The notes: generated by a model from the letters alone, not told the origin. Shown: positions 45,068-54,478, counted from the stretch's first letter. The stretch: DNA of 64,000 bases from an uncultured Ruminococcus sp. (GCA_910585865.1 CAJUGO010000001.1:1-64000); one strand, 5' to 3'. Program-made: numbers and translations.

Positions 45068-45331
45068 TTATTCGGTAAATCCTGATTCAACGAGAGCAAC
45101 AAGACCTTCAACTGCATCAGTTTCATCTGAACCGTCTGCAATTACCTTAATTGTTGTACCGCCGATAATACCGAGAGACAACACACCAAGAAGACTTTTA
45201 GCATTAACACGGCGCTCTTCTTTTTCTACCCAGATAGTTGATTTATATTCATTAGCCTTTTGGATAAAGAAAGTTGCCGGGCGAGCATGTAAACCAGCTT
45301 TATTTTGTACTAATACTTCCTTAACATACAT
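45068..45331 (-). CDS. ptsH: Phosphocarrier protein HPr
   Basis: Central PTS phosphocarrier. In its 87 residues His15 (GLHARP) takes phosphate from enzyme I and Ser46 (NAKSLLGVLSLG) is the site used by HPr kinase for carbon catabolite control. His15 separates it from the regulator Crh. It is monocistronic with its own promoter and terminator, apart from enzyme I. Catabolite control is relevant to the starch genes of this genome. Confidence 0.95.
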   Translation of the reverse strand: MYVKEVLVQNKAGLHARPATFFIQKANEYKSTIWVEKEERRVNAKSLLGVLSLGIIGGTTIKVIADGSDETDAVEGLVALVESGFTE

Positions 45332-45395
45332 TTTTAAAACCCTCTCTGCCTTAGATTTAGATTACCACTGTTGCCTTTTCGGCTCATTGTTAACA

Positions 45396-45424
45396 ATTAT
45401 AATCTTTTTTTCTTACAAGGTCAA
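45396..45424 (-). promoter_or_regulatory. ptsH promoter
   Basis: On the minus strand TTGACC (45419-45424), a 17-bp spacer and TATAAT (45396-45401), about 65 bp upstream of the start. Confidence 0.75.
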
Positions 45425-45592
45425 TACAATAAATTATTTTCGTATTAATATTCACTTGCAATCAAAAATTCAAACTGTTTATTGTGCAATTTTACAAATC
45501 AAACAAACAATATAGTAAAACTTTGTCAAATACAAAATGAATACTTGGTAAATTAAACATAATTACGACAAAATAATTATAAACAGGACATT

Positions 45593-46282
45593 TTATTCGT
45601 GCTCTTGTTCCAAAAGATCAGGGCGCTTTTTAAGAGTATTCTCATAGCTTTTTTCTCTCCGCCACTTTTCCACATTGGCATGATGACCGCTCATAAGCAC
45701 CTCGGGCACCTCCATGTTTCTCCATACAGACGGCTTAGTATACTGCGGATATTCCAAAAATCCGTTAAAATGACTTTCTTCCATAAAACATTCATTATTT
45801 GAAAGCACTCCCGGCACCATTCTTGAGAGAGCGTCAGCAAAAACCATCGCTGGAATTTCACCGCCTGTAAGCACATAATCTCCTATTGATATTTCTTCAT
45901 CAATAAAAGCGTCAAGAAGCCTTTGGTCAACACCCTCATAATGTCCGCACAAAATACATATATTTTCAATTTGTGAAAGCTCCTTAATCCGCTTTTGATT
46001 TAATGTTTTCCCCTGCGGCGACATGTATACAAAATATGGCTTAGTTCCTGTCTGTCTGCAAATATCCTCAAAGCAAAGCGCAATCGGCTCTGCTTTCATC
46101 AGCATTCCCATACCTCCGCCGTAGGGTGTATCATCAACCCGTCTGTGTTTATCAAACGCATAATCCCTGAGCTGATGACAATTTATTTGAAGCGCACCGC
46201 TTTTTTGCGCTCTGCCAATAATGCTTTCATTTAAAACAGGCTCAAACATTTCGGGGAATAATGTTATTATGTCAATCCTCAT
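45593..46282 (-). CDS. trmD: tRNA (guanine37-N1)-methyltransferase
   Basis: 229 residues from ATG 46280-46282, giving the standard start MRIDIITLFPEMF. The knot-forming SPOUT motifs are present: LCGHYEGVDQR and SIGDYVLTGGEIPAM. It overlaps the rimM end by 11 nt, the conserved rimM-trmD pairing; rpsP and khpA, often in the same operon, are elsewhere in this window on the other strand. Confidence 0.97.
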   Translation of the reverse strand: MRIDIITLFPEMFEPVLNESIIGRAQKSGALQINCHQLRDYAFDKHRRVDDTPYGGGMGMLMKAEPIALCFEDICRQTGTKPYFVYMSPQGKTLNQKRIKELSQIENICILCGHYEGVDQRLLDAFIDEEISIGDYVLTGGEIPAMVFADALSRMVPGVLSNNECFMEESHFNGFLEYPQYTKPSVWRNMEVPEVLMSGHHANVEKWRREKSYENTLKKRPDLLEQEHE

Positions 46283-46787
46283 TGTCAAAAATTCCTTTCA
46301 TCGGACAAATCAGCACAAATCCTTCATCCACGTTTATTTCCCTTACTACCTCATCAATAACGGGAACAAGATACATTTTTTTCCTGATGTCGGTAATTTC
46401 ATAAACATCATTGGCACCGGTGCGAAGAACATCAGTAATTTTGCCGTAAACCGCTCCGCTGTCAATGTCTCTTACCTCAAGTCCGATTAAATCCTGAACA
46501 AAGTTTACTCCCTCTTCAAGATTTATATCATTACGGTTTATATATATAATTTTTCCGCGCAGTTTTTCAGCTGCTTCAATCGTATCAATACCTTTTATTT
46601 TACAAAGCGTAATATTTTTGTGCGGACGGGATTTCACCTCAATAAAAGTTTCCCCCTTTTCGTCTAGGTACAGCTTTTTAAAAGCACATAAAAACTCAGG
46701 GGAATCACACCACGGGTCAATTCTGACCTCACCTTTAATTCCGTGTGTTCCTACTATTTTACCTGAATCCAGAAATTGTTTTTTCAT
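46272..46787 (-). CDS. rimM: 16S rRNA processing protein RimM
   Basis: 171 residues. N-terminal GKIVGTHGIKGEVRID and the PRC-barrel C-terminal domain (LIGLEVRD, GAVYGKITDVLRTGANDVYEI) are diagnostic; RimM helps 30S maturation through S19. AGGAG precedes the ATG. It is coupled to trmD. Confidence 0.96.
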   Translation of the reverse strand: MKKQFLDSGKIVGTHGIKGEVRIDPWCDSPEFLCAFKKLYLDEKGETFIEVKSRPHKNITLCKIKGIDTIEAAEKLRGKIIYINRNDINLEEGVNFVQDLIGLEVRDIDSGAVYGKITDVLRTGANDVYEITDIRKKMYLVPVIDEVVREINVDEGFVLICPMKGIFDNED

Positions 46788-46852
46788 ATAAATCTCCTGT
46801 TTTTACCAATATCCGATAAAACGCTTAACTGAAATCAGATTGGATATTAGTA

Positions 46853-47692
46853 TTATAATATAATCTCCGTATCAAAAAATTGTTCCTGAAAATTTGTCAT
46901 TGATATTATTTCATCTTTTGTAAAATGCATATTTTCAGGTGCAGCAACCCATTTATTTTCTATATCATCTTTTCTGTGTATTACAGCAATAATTCTGCCT
47001 GTAAATTCTTTTACGGGAACAGTTGCTCCAAGTATGTATACATCTTGTTCTTCACTGTCAGTAGCAATAATTCCTTTTACATATCCGTAATTCACTTCAT
47101 AAACAATATCTTTGTGCGACGGATGTACAGACCCTAACGGTCTGTCAACGACAACTTTTACAATACATCCGATAAGACAGCTAAGCTCCGTCATCTGCAA
47201 ATCTGTTTTTGAGCTGATATACGGCAAAACCCGTTTTCTGTTTATATCAACATAATTATCTGAGCACAAAAATGAAACAACCTCATTTTTCGGTATCCAT
47301 TTGTATGAGACAGTTTCTCCTTCTTGGAGCTTAACCGACAATTTGTCACAGCCGGTTACAGCAGAAAAAACCGAATATATACATTGACCATCCAAGTGCG
47401 TTTCCAATAGATTTAGTTTGGAACATTTAATTCCTGTTTCTTCAAAAAGCTCGCGCTGTGCACATTCAATTGGTGTTTCACCTTTCAGTGCACTTCCCCC
47501 TGCAGTTATTTCATATAATCCCGGATAATTGGATTTTGAAAAATCCCGCTGCATAGCAAGGAAACTGCCGTCAGTGTGTTCAAGAATAACCTCTGATACA
47601 AGGTGAAATAATCCGTCAGGGATTTTTTCACCGCGAACCAAGTCTTTTCCGGCAAGTGATCCGTCAGAATAATAAGCATCCCATATTTCCAT
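46853..47692 (-). CDS. NUDIX hydrolase fused to inorganic pyrophosphatase-like domain
   Basis: 279 residues from ATG 47690-47692, 8 nt after AAGGAG. Residues 1-165 form a NUDIX domain with an exact NUDIX box (Gly66, Glu72, Arg80-Glu81, Glu84-Glu85, Gly87). Residues about 170-279 match a compact pyrophosphatase-like domain of Firmicutes (VDRPLGSVHPSHKDIVYEVNYGY, EEQDVYILGATVPVKEFTG, VIHRKDDIENKWVAAPE). That domain lacks the DxDPxD metal motif of classical family I enzymes. The fusion suggests one protein cleaves a nucleoside or sugar diphosphate and handles the released phosphate or pyrophosphate; substrates are unknown. Confidence 0.82.
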   Translation of the reverse strand: MEIWDAYYSDGSLAGKDLVRGEKIPDGLFHLVSEVILEHTDGSFLAMQRDFSKSNYPGLYEITAGGSALKGETPIECAQRELFEETGIKCSKLNLLETHLDGQCIYSVFSAVTGCDKLSVKLQEGETVSYKWIPKNEVVSFLCSDNYVDINRKRVLPYISSKTDLQMTELSCLIGCIVKVVVDRPLGSVHPSHKDIVYEVNYGYVKGIIATDSEEQDVYILGATVPVKEFTGRIIAVIHRKDDIENKWVAAPENMHFTKDEIISMTNFQEQFFDTEIIL

Positions 47693-47710
47693 AATCCGCA
47701 CTCCTTACAA

Positions 47711-50074
47711 TCACTTTAATTCGATAATTGTAACGCCGTCCTCGCCCTCGCCGAATACTCCGAGGCGATGGCTTTTTACAGCCTTATTCGTCTTTAAATA
47801 CTGATTGATTTCCCTTCTTAAAACACCTGTTCCCTTTCCGTGTATAACAGTTATCTTGCTTATGTTTGCAAGCACGGCATTGTCAATTGCCTTGTCAACA
47901 ATATTAACTGCGTCAAATGCAGTTTCTCCGCGCACATCAACCTCAGTTTCAGGGTGCACATCAAGTTTTGACGGGACATTTCTTGTGTTTGAAAATCTGC
48001 TGACGTTCGGTTTGTCCTGAGATTTTAAAAGGCGAAGATTCGTAATGTCAACTCTGGTCTTAATTATCCCCGCCTGAACAAGCACAAGTCCGTCTTTATT
48101 CGGCGGTGCAAGCACAGTTGCATTTTTGTCAATATCATAGATTAAAACAGTATCTCCAACCTTAAGCGGACGAGGCAGTCTGTATTCTTCATTAGGAGCA
48201 TTCTTAGCCTTGATCGGGTCAGCCGCATTTTCCATTTTATCTATCTCACGTTTCAGCTGCGAACGAGCCTGTGCGCTCATATCTTTTGCTTTTCGCGCCT
48301 TTTCGAGTTCTTCCACAAGTGCATCAGCCTGCGCTCTTGTTCTCGAAATAATACGCTGTGCCTCCTGTTTTGCCTTTTCAATCTCCTGTTCTGCTTTTTG
48401 TCTTGCTTTTTGAATTTCATTTTCTGCTTTTTGCTTTTCAGTATTTGCCTTGGCGGTAAGCCTGTTGGCATTTTCAAGCTGCTTTTCAAGACTTTGGCGG
48501 CGCTTTTCAAGCTTTTCTACTACATCCTCAAACTGTCTGCTTTCATTAGAAACAAGCTGACGTGCACGATCAACAATTTCGTTTTCCATGCCAAGCTTTT
48601 TAGAAATTGCAAATGCATTGCTCTTGCCGGGCACACCGATCAAAAGTCTGTATGTCGGTTTAAGTGTAGCCACATCAAATTCACAGCTTCCGTTTTCAAC
48701 ACCCTCCGTACGCAGCGCAAATTCTTTAAGTTCTGCATAATGAGTGGTGGATGCAATTTTTGCATGCCTATTTCTGAGCTTTTCCAAAATTGCAATTGCA
48801 AGAGCCGCACCCTCAACCGGATCCGTACCTGCACCAAGCTCGTCAATCAGACACATGGAACCTGCATTAGCAAGCTTTATAATCTGTATAATATTTGTCA
48901 TATGAGCAGAGAAAGTTGAAAGAGACTGTTCTATGCTCTGTTCGTCACCGATATCTACAAGTACTCTGCGAAACACCGAAAGTTCGCTGTTGTCAGCACA
49001 CGGCACCAGGAGTCCACACATAGCCATAAGAGTAAGCAGCCCCAGCGTCTTTAAAGTTACAGTTTTGCCGCCGGTATTAGGACCTGTTATAACAAGCGTA
49101 TCAAAACTTTTTCCAAGTACAATGTCAACAGGCACAACCTTGTCTTTGTTTATCAAAGGATGTCTTGCTTGCTTTATGTCAATAATACCCTTATCATTCA
49201 TCACAGGCTTAGAAGCCCTCATGGAGTATGCAAGATTAGCCTTTGCAAAAATCAGATTAAGTTCTGCAAGGTTTGCATAGCTTCTGATTATGCTGTCAGC
49301 GAAATCACCTGCACTTGCCGACAGTTCAAAAAGGATTCGCTCAATTTCCTCCTCTTCCTTAGCTTTCAGCATTTTAATATCATTATTAGCCTGAACAACT
49401 CCCATTGGTTCAATAAACACTGTTGCACCGCTTGATGAGGTATCATGTACAAGTCCCGGAACATTATTTCTGCATTCGCTTCTTACCGGCACAACATACC
49501 TTCCGTCACGCTGAGTAACAATAGCGTCCTGCAAATACTTTATGTATGTTGTACTGTGTATTATTTTGTCAAGCACTTCTCTTGCTTTTGAGGATGCTGT
49601 GCGGATTTTTCTGCGTATATCCGAAAGTGCCGGACTCGCCTTGTCAGATATCTCTTCTTCGCTGATAATAGCAGAAGTGATTTTTTCTTCGAGAAACTTA
49701 TTCGACACAAGACCGCTGAAATAACTGTCAAGTGATGTTTCCATACCGGCAAAGCGTGAGTGCCACTCCTTTACGGTCCGAATTATCTTAAGCGTTTCAG
49801 CTACAGCTAAAAGTTCCCCCGTTGTAAGGCATCCTCCTGCCTGTGCACGGCGAAGATGCCCCGAACAATTCTTCGCACCGCCAAACGACGGCGCGCCAAA
49901 TCTGCCGCTTAAAGCAACCGCATCGTCTGTTTGCGTCAATAAATTTTCAACCTTTTTTAAATCAAACTGAGGTTCAAGCTTCAGCGCCATTTGGCAGGCG
50001 TCGTCAAGTGAAGTCTGACCTGCAAGCTTTTCAAGAATCTTATCCAGTTCAAGTGTTTTGTAATGTCTGTTCAT
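47711..50074 (-). CDS. mutS2: MutS2 endonuclease/ATPase
   Basis: 787 residues. A lever and clamp region is followed by the ATPase core with Walker A GPNTGGKTVTLKT and Walker B CLIDELGAGTDP, a long coiled coil (about 515-625), a KOW-like segment and a C-terminal Smr nuclease domain (VDVRGETAFDAV, VIHGKGTGVLR). It acts against recombination and rescues collided ribosomes in Gram-positive bacteria. The start is the second ATG (50072-50074), 7 nt after AAAGG. Confidence 0.96.
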   Translation of the reverse strand: MNRHYKTLELDKILEKLAGQTSLDDACQMALKLEPQFDLKKVENLLTQTDDAVALSGRFGAPSFGGAKNCSGHLRRAQAGGCLTTGELLAVAETLKIIRTVKEWHSRFAGMETSLDSYFSGLVSNKFLEEKITSAIISEEEISDKASPALSDIRRKIRTASSKAREVLDKIIHSTTYIKYLQDAIVTQRDGRYVVPVRSECRNNVPGLVHDTSSSGATVFIEPMGVVQANNDIKMLKAKEEEEIERILFELSASAGDFADSIIRSYANLAELNLIFAKANLAYSMRASKPVMNDKGIIDIKQARHPLINKDKVVPVDIVLGKSFDTLVITGPNTGGKTVTLKTLGLLTLMAMCGLLVPCADNSELSVFRRVLVDIGDEQSIEQSLSTFSAHMTNIIQIIKLANAGSMCLIDELGAGTDPVEGAALAIAILEKLRNRHAKIASTTHYAELKEFALRTEGVENGSCEFDVATLKPTYRLLIGVPGKSNAFAISKKLGMENEIVDRARQLVSNESRQFEDVVEKLEKRRQSLEKQLENANRLTAKANTEKQKAENEIQKARQKAEQEIEKAKQEAQRIISRTRAQADALVEELEKARKAKDMSAQARSQLKREIDKMENAADPIKAKNAPNEEYRLPRPLKVGDTVLIYDIDKNATVLAPPNKDGLVLVQAGIIKTRVDITNLRLLKSQDKPNVSRFSNTRNVPSKLDVHPETEVDVRGETAFDAVNIVDKAIDNAVLANISKITVIHGKGTGVLRREINQYLKTNKAVKSHRLGVFGEGEDGVTIIELK

Positions 50075-50092
50075 AATCATACCTTTGAAAAA

Positions 50093-50836
50093 TCAAATAA
50101 TTGTTTTGTAAAAATTCAGAGTTTTAAAATCCTTTTCAAACCTGTATTTTAAATAACTTTCGCTTGCTTCATTGAGCACTTTCAAATCCTCATGCGGCAG
50201 AGCAAAGGAAAACAGCTTATCATCATCGGCATAAATCGTATGCCTAAGCGCTGTAAGAGAAGCGCTGTTAAGGGGGATTGAAATCTCACCCCTGTTAATA
50301 TGACAGTCACCGCATTCTATAGCACCTGTCTGCGGAAGAAAATACATCAAATCTGCCGTATATTCTCCGCATTCTCTGCACATTCGAAGGTCAGGCATAT
50401 ATCCTGCCATACTTGCCATTCTCATTTCAAGACACGGTTTAATTAAATCAGCGCTGCGCTTATCCTCAGCCAAAAGATAAATTGAATTTAGCACAAGACT
50501 CAAAAATGTCTCTGCATTTTGTTCTCTGGGACATATTGTCAGAGCAAGCTCGCAAAAATACTGTGCAAGACACATCTTTTGTACATCATTTCTAAGTCTT
50601 GAAAATACGCGAAGAGTTCTTGCTTCTCCGATTATGTAGGCATCCCGGCTTTTATAAACAGTAAGCCGGGAATAAACCAGAAGTGACGTTGAAGCACACT
50701 TTTGGTTCTTTATATTTTTTGCGCCTTTTACAAATGCTTTTATTACACCGTTTGATTTCGTGAGTACGTACACAAGCTTGTCCTGCTCACCGATATTCTG
50801 TTCCTTTATTATCAGTCCGTCTGTCCGAAATTTCAT
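50093..50836 (-). CDS. recO: DNA repair protein RecO
   Basis: 247 residues from ATG 50834-50836, giving the family start MKFRTDGLIIKEQNIGEQDKL (OB fold) and 6 nt after GGGAGG. The open frame continues 52 codons upstream but that part is the overlapping yqzL gene in another frame. The zinc site CRECGEY...CGDCHINRG is present. RecO loads RecA with RecR and RecF. The order era-yqzL-recO is conserved in Firmicutes. Confidence 0.94.
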   Translation of the reverse strand: MKFRTDGLIIKEQNIGEQDKLVYVLTKSNGVIKAFVKGAKNIKNQKCASTSLLVYSRLTVYKSRDAYIIGEARTLRVFSRLRNDVQKMCLAQYFCELALTICPREQNAETFLSLVLNSIYLLAEDKRSADLIKPCLEMRMASMAGYMPDLRMCRECGEYTADLMYFLPQTGAIECGDCHINRGEISIPLNSASLTALRHTIYADDDKLFSFALPHEDLKVLNEASESYLKYRFEKDFKTLNFYKTII

Positions 50837-50960
50837 CGGTATCCTCCCTGCTGACAGTGTCAGCTCCTGTGTCTTTTCCGTTTTGAATACTTTTATATCT
50901 GATATAATCAAGAACATTGCCTGTTGTAAAAAAAGCCTGCCACGCATACCAGTCATCCAT
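50787..50960 (-). CDS. yqzL: YqzL-like small protein
   Basis: 57 residues starting at ATG 50958-50960, 8 nt after AGGAGG. The N-terminus MDDWYAWQAFFTTGNVLDYIRYK matches the YqzL pattern (Trp-x-x-Phe-x-x-TGxVxxYLxYK; shown: WQAFFTTGNVLDYIRYK). The tail is charged. The gene sits between era and recO, as yqzL does in Bacillus, and overlaps recO by 50 bp in a different frame. Function is not known. Confidence 0.8.
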   Translation of the reverse strand: MDDWYAWQAFFTTGNVLDYIRYKSIQNGKDTGADTVSREDTDEISDRRTDNKGTEYR

Positions 50961-51134
50961 GAAAAACACCTCCTTGATTTAGTGTTTTTCAATGCGGTAT
51001 ATTTATTTGGTGTAAATATTTCCTTTAACTAACGGCAAATTATTATTAAATTTTTCCTGCAATTTTACATTTCGGCACAATCATTAAAATTCGTCGTTTA
51101 AGGAAGTATACTATTATTTTATAATATCAATATA

Positions 51135-52043
51135 TCAATCAAAATTTTTTTCGTCATAACCGAAGTTTTGGAGAATCTGAGCACGGTTGCGCCAATCCTC
51201 TTTAACTTTTATCCATGTCTGCAAAAACACCTTACATCCAAAGAAATTTTCAATATCCTGACGGGCAAAGGTACTTATCTTTTTAAGCATTGCTCCGTTT
51301 TTTCCAATTAAAATTCTCTTGTGCGTTTCCTTTTCACAAAAAATTACTGCGTCAATGTCAAGAATACCGTTATCTCTTGTTTTCATTTTTTCAATTACAA
51401 CAGCCGTTCCGTGAGGAATCTCCTTATCGCACAAACGGAGGATTTTTTCACGGATAATTTCCGCAGTAATAACCCTTTCTGGCTGATCAGTTAAGGTGTC
51501 ATCATCAAAATAATGCCCACCCTCGCTCGACTGTTTTTTCAGTTCGTCAAGCAGCTCATCCATTCCGCTTCCGTCTTGTGCACTGACAGGCACAACGGCA
51601 TCAAATTCGTAAAGCTTCGTATAGTCAAGAATCTGCTTCATCAGAACATCTTTTTCTTTGAGCATATCAATTTTGTTAATTGCAAGAATTGCCGGCATTT
51701 CCATGGTTTTAAACTTTTCAATTAAATTAAGCTCTGTTTGTGACGGATTTCTGCCTGCTTCAACAACAAGCATACAGCAGTCAACTCCGCCTACCGATTC
51801 ATTGACAGAGCGTACCATATATTTTCCCAGTGAATTTTTCGGCTTGTGCATACCGGGAGTATCAAAAAACACAAGCTGGTATTCTCCTTCTGTCAGAACA
51901 CCTGTAATTCTGTTTCGTGTTGTCTGGGGCTTGCTTGAAACAATCGCAATCTTCTGTCCCAAAAGCCTGTTTAAAATTGAACTTTTACCCACATTCGGTC
52001 TTCCAACTATAGCAATAAATGCTGACTTGTCTTTATTGTTCAT
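51135..52043 (-). CDS. era: GTPase Era
   Basis: Ribosome-assembly GTPase that binds the 3-prime end of 16S rRNA. The 302 residues have G1 GRPNVGKSS, G3 DTPGMHKP, G4 NKID and a C-terminal KH domain ending in FLQTWIKVKEDWRN. The start is ATG 52041-52043 behind GAGG; an earlier TTG has no ribosome site. It follows dgkA and ybeY in the standard order. Confidence 0.96.
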   Translation of the reverse strand: MNNKDKSAFIAIVGRPNVGKSSILNRLLGQKIAIVSSKPQTTRNRITGVLTEGEYQLVFFDTPGMHKPKNSLGKYMVRSVNESVGGVDCCMLVVEAGRNPSQTELNLIEKFKTMEMPAILAINKIDMLKEKDVLMKQILDYTKLYEFDAVVPVSAQDGSGMDELLDELKKQSSEGGHYFDDDTLTDQPERVITAEIIREKILRLCDKEIPHGTAVVIEKMKTRDNGILDIDAVIFCEKETHKRILIGKNGAMLKKISTFARQDIENFFGCKVFLQTWIKVKEDWRNRAQILQNFGYDEKNFD

Positions 52044-52092
52044 AAATACCTCATTATACAAAAATTTGGGGCAAGCTCATAAGAGTGCCCCT

Positions 52093-52590
52093 TTATTTAC
52101 CTTTTATTTTAAATTTCATATTTAAAACTGTATCTTTTATTCCTACGGGACCCAGCAATATAAATATAATGGAAAACACTGCTGTCGCTGCAAAAAGACA
52201 CAGCATTGATATATTACCCGAAAAATATTTGAAAATGCTTATAAATACACCAATATCCCAGTAAAATATGAACGCAACTGCTACCGCCGCCAAGCTCATT
52301 ACAAGCACAGCTCCTGCCGCAGCATCCTTTGCAAACTTCACAAGCGGTTCATAACGGTCTGCACACAGATTGCAAAGCTCCTCAATACTGGTGTTAAGCA
52401 CTTCCAGTGCCATAACAGCCCCAATAACAATAATTATCAGCGCCCACTGCATCATTGAAAAATCATAGAAGAATGAAAACAAAATTACATAAAATGCCGC
52501 AACAATATGAAACCTCATATGACTTTCACTTTTTATGGTACTCCAAACGCCCGATAACGCATTTTTAAAGCTTATAATCTGTTTGCTCAT
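52093..52590 (-). CDS. dgkA: Diacylglycerol/undecaprenol kinase
   Basis: A 165-residue integral membrane kinase with the family core EVLNTSIEELCNLC and AKDAAAGAVLV. Firmicutes members mainly phosphorylate undecaprenol for cell-wall lipid recycling. It is about 40 residues longer than the minimal enzyme, with an extra C-terminal membrane segment (LFAATAVFSIIFILLGPVG). The start overlaps the ybeY stop by 4 nt. Confidence 0.9.
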   Translation of the reverse strand: MSKQIISFKNALSGVWSTIKSESHMRFHIVAAFYVILFSFFYDFSMMQWALIIIVIGAVMALEVLNTSIEELCNLCADRYEPLVKFAKDAAAGAVLVMSLAAVAVAFIFYWDIGVFISIFKYFSGNISMLCLFAATAVFSIIFILLGPVGIKDTVLNMKFKIKGK

Positions 52591-53099
52591 ACCATATCTT
52601 CATCGACTATGTAGCTTGATGACGCCGGAAGTCCGAGCTGCTCCATAACAAGCTCTTCCTTTTCTCTCATCCGCACCTTTTCAAGTTTTTCCATATGATC
52701 ATATCCCAAAAGATGAAGCACACTGTGAGCAGTAAGATATCCTACTTCTCTTTGCAGACTGTGACCGTAAAGTTCTGCTTGGTCTCTCGCCTTTTCCATC
52801 GAGATTACAACATCACCCAATATTTTTGCACCGGTCTCCATATCAGTATCATAAACACCGTTTTCGCCCATTGGGAAAGAAAGTACATCTGTTTCAATGT
52901 CCTTGTCACGGTACTGCTTATTAAGTTCTTTAATGCCTGCATTATCGGTAAATGTTACGCTTATTTCAGCAGGACCCTCAAACTGTTCAAGCTGAAGCAC
53001 AGCATTGCAGCAGCGGCGGACAAGCATTCTGATTCCTGTAGGGATTTTAACCGCCTTTTGTTTGTTCGTAATCACTACTCTGATTTTATTGTCTGACAT
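52587..53099 (-). CDS. ybeY: Endoribonuclease YbeY
   Basis: 170 residues with the zinc motif HSVLHLLGYDH (HxxxHxxGxxxH-type) and FPMGENG. YbeY matures 16S rRNA and takes part in ribosome quality control. It is between phoH and dgkA, overlapping the latter, as in most Firmicutes. Confidence 0.95.
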   Translation of the reverse strand: MSDNKIRVVITNKQKAVKIPTGIRMLVRRCCNAVLQLEQFEGPAEISVTFTDNAGIKELNKQYRDKDIETDVLSFPMGENGVYDTDMETGAKILGDVVISMEKARDQAELYGHSLQREVGYLTAHSVLHLLGYDHMEKLEKVRMREKEELVMEQLGLPASSSYIVDEDMV

Positions 53100-53155
53100 T
53101 CAAACCATTCCTTTCAGTAATATTTTATAACCCAATAAACTTTTTACATCAAATA

Positions 53156-54085
53156 TTAATCTTTAGTGCTTTCATACTTTGCATACGCCTTTATAATATC
53201 CTGTACAAGACGGTGACGCACAACATCTTTTTCATCAAAAGTACATCTGCCTATACCGTCAATATTTCTTAAAATTTTTATACAGTCTTTAAGTCCGCTT
53301 TTAGCTCCTCTGGGCAAATCAATCTGGGTAATATCACCCGTTATGACCATCTTGGAATTAAAGCCCAGCCGTGTAAGGAACATTTTCATTTGTTCACTTG
53401 TAGTATTCTGTGCCTCATCAAGAATTATAAAGCTGTCATCAAGCGTTCTGCCCCTCATATAAGCAAGCGGCGCAACTTCAATATTGCCTCGTTCAACGTA
53501 TTTCTGATAAGTTTCCGCCCCAAGCATATCAAATAAAGCATCATACAGCGGACGAAGATACGGGTCAACCTTACTCTGCAAATCACCCGGAAGAAATCCT
53601 AACTTCTCACCCGCTTCAACTGCAGGTCTTGTAAGAATTATTCTGTTTATCTGCTTGCTTCTGAAAGCTGTAACCGCCATGGCAACGGCAAGATAAGTTT
53701 TGCCTGTTCCGGCAGGACCTACGCCTATTGTAACAGTATTTTCGGCAATCATGGAACAATATCTTTTTTGTCCCATTGTTTTGGGTTTTATCGGCTTTCC
53801 TTTTGAAGTAATACAGATACAGTCGCCCGCAAGCTGCTCAATCTTTTCTTCACTGCCTTCATTCACAAGCGATATACAATAACGGATATTCTGCTCCGAT
53901 AACGCCTCTCCTCTATTAATAAACTGCAGCAGACTTTCAATAACCTTGCAAGCCTTTGAGGTGTTTTCAGCCTCCCCCTCAATTTTAAGCTCACTGTCAC
54001 GACAGGTTATGCGCACATTGAACTCTTTTTCAATCAGCTTTATATTTTCGTCAAAGCTGCCGAAAAGTGCAACAGCATTTTCCAT
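53156..54085 (-). CDS. phoH: PhoH-like ATPase
   Basis: 309 residues. Walker A GVGPAGTGKTYLAVAMAV, Walker B FIILDEAQNTT and VITGDITQIDLPRG define the PhoH family, an RNA-associated ATPase linked to YbeY. ATG 54083-54085 has AGG immediately against it, with no usable spacing. The in-frame sequence upstream (LTEQIINIDR) looks like family N-terminal sequence, and an AGGGG lies 9 nt before an in-frame ACG at 54108-54110. The true start may therefore be earlier and non-standard. Confidence 0.93.
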   Translation of the reverse strand: MENAVALFGSFDENIKLIEKEFNVRITCRDSELKIEGEAENTSKACKVIESLLQFINRGEALSEQNIRYCISLVNEGSEEKIEQLAGDCICITSKGKPIKPKTMGQKRYCSMIAENTVTIGVGPAGTGKTYLAVAMAVTAFRSKQINRIILTRPAVEAGEKLGFLPGDLQSKVDPYLRPLYDALFDMLGAETYQKYVERGNIEVAPLAYMRGRTLDDSFIILDEAQNTTSEQMKMFLTRLGFNSKMVITGDITQIDLPRGAKSGLKDCIKILRNIDGIGRCTFDEKDVVRHRLVQDIIKAYAKYESTKD

Positions 54086-54385
54086 CCTGTCAATATTGAT
54101 TATTTGTTCCGTAAGACAAAACCCCTATTTTCTCATTTAATTAAAATAATTATACCACAAGTTAAATAGAAAAACTCACAAAAAACAGCTTTTTTTACTT
54201 AAATTTTTATTTTTGGTAAAAGCAACAAAAACAAACATTTGCAAAGTCTTTTGTTAGTAATATTTACAATCATTATTATAAATATAAAAATTATAAAGCT
54301 GTTTTATTGCTTAAAATGCAGTTTAACGTGCATTCGATTTCTAAATTGCAAATTTACAAAAGAAAAGATTATCAAACTGCTGTGC
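54086..54385. other. Intergenic region between phoH and ylxM
   Basis: AT-rich divergent control region. I see no gene. The ylxM promoter is at its right end; a phoH promoter cannot be placed with confidence. Confidence 0.4.
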
Positions 54386-54444
54386 TTGACAAAATAATGA
54401 TTATATAATATAATTGCAAAGGTGTAAAGAAATTTTCTTTACAC
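54386..54444 (+). promoter_or_regulatory. Consensus promoter with 23-bp palindrome at the start site (ylxM-ffh operon)
   Basis: TTGACA (54386-54391), a 17-bp spacer and TATAAT (54409-54414) are a full consensus promoter. The perfect inverted repeat GTGTAAAGAAA-T-TTTCTTTACAC (54422-54444) begins 7 bp after the -10, covering the expected start site. It could be a repressor operator or a 5-prime mRNA hairpin. Confidence 0.75.
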
Positions 54445-54478
54445 AAGCCTCATTTTGAACAGCGGGGTGCTATGATAA

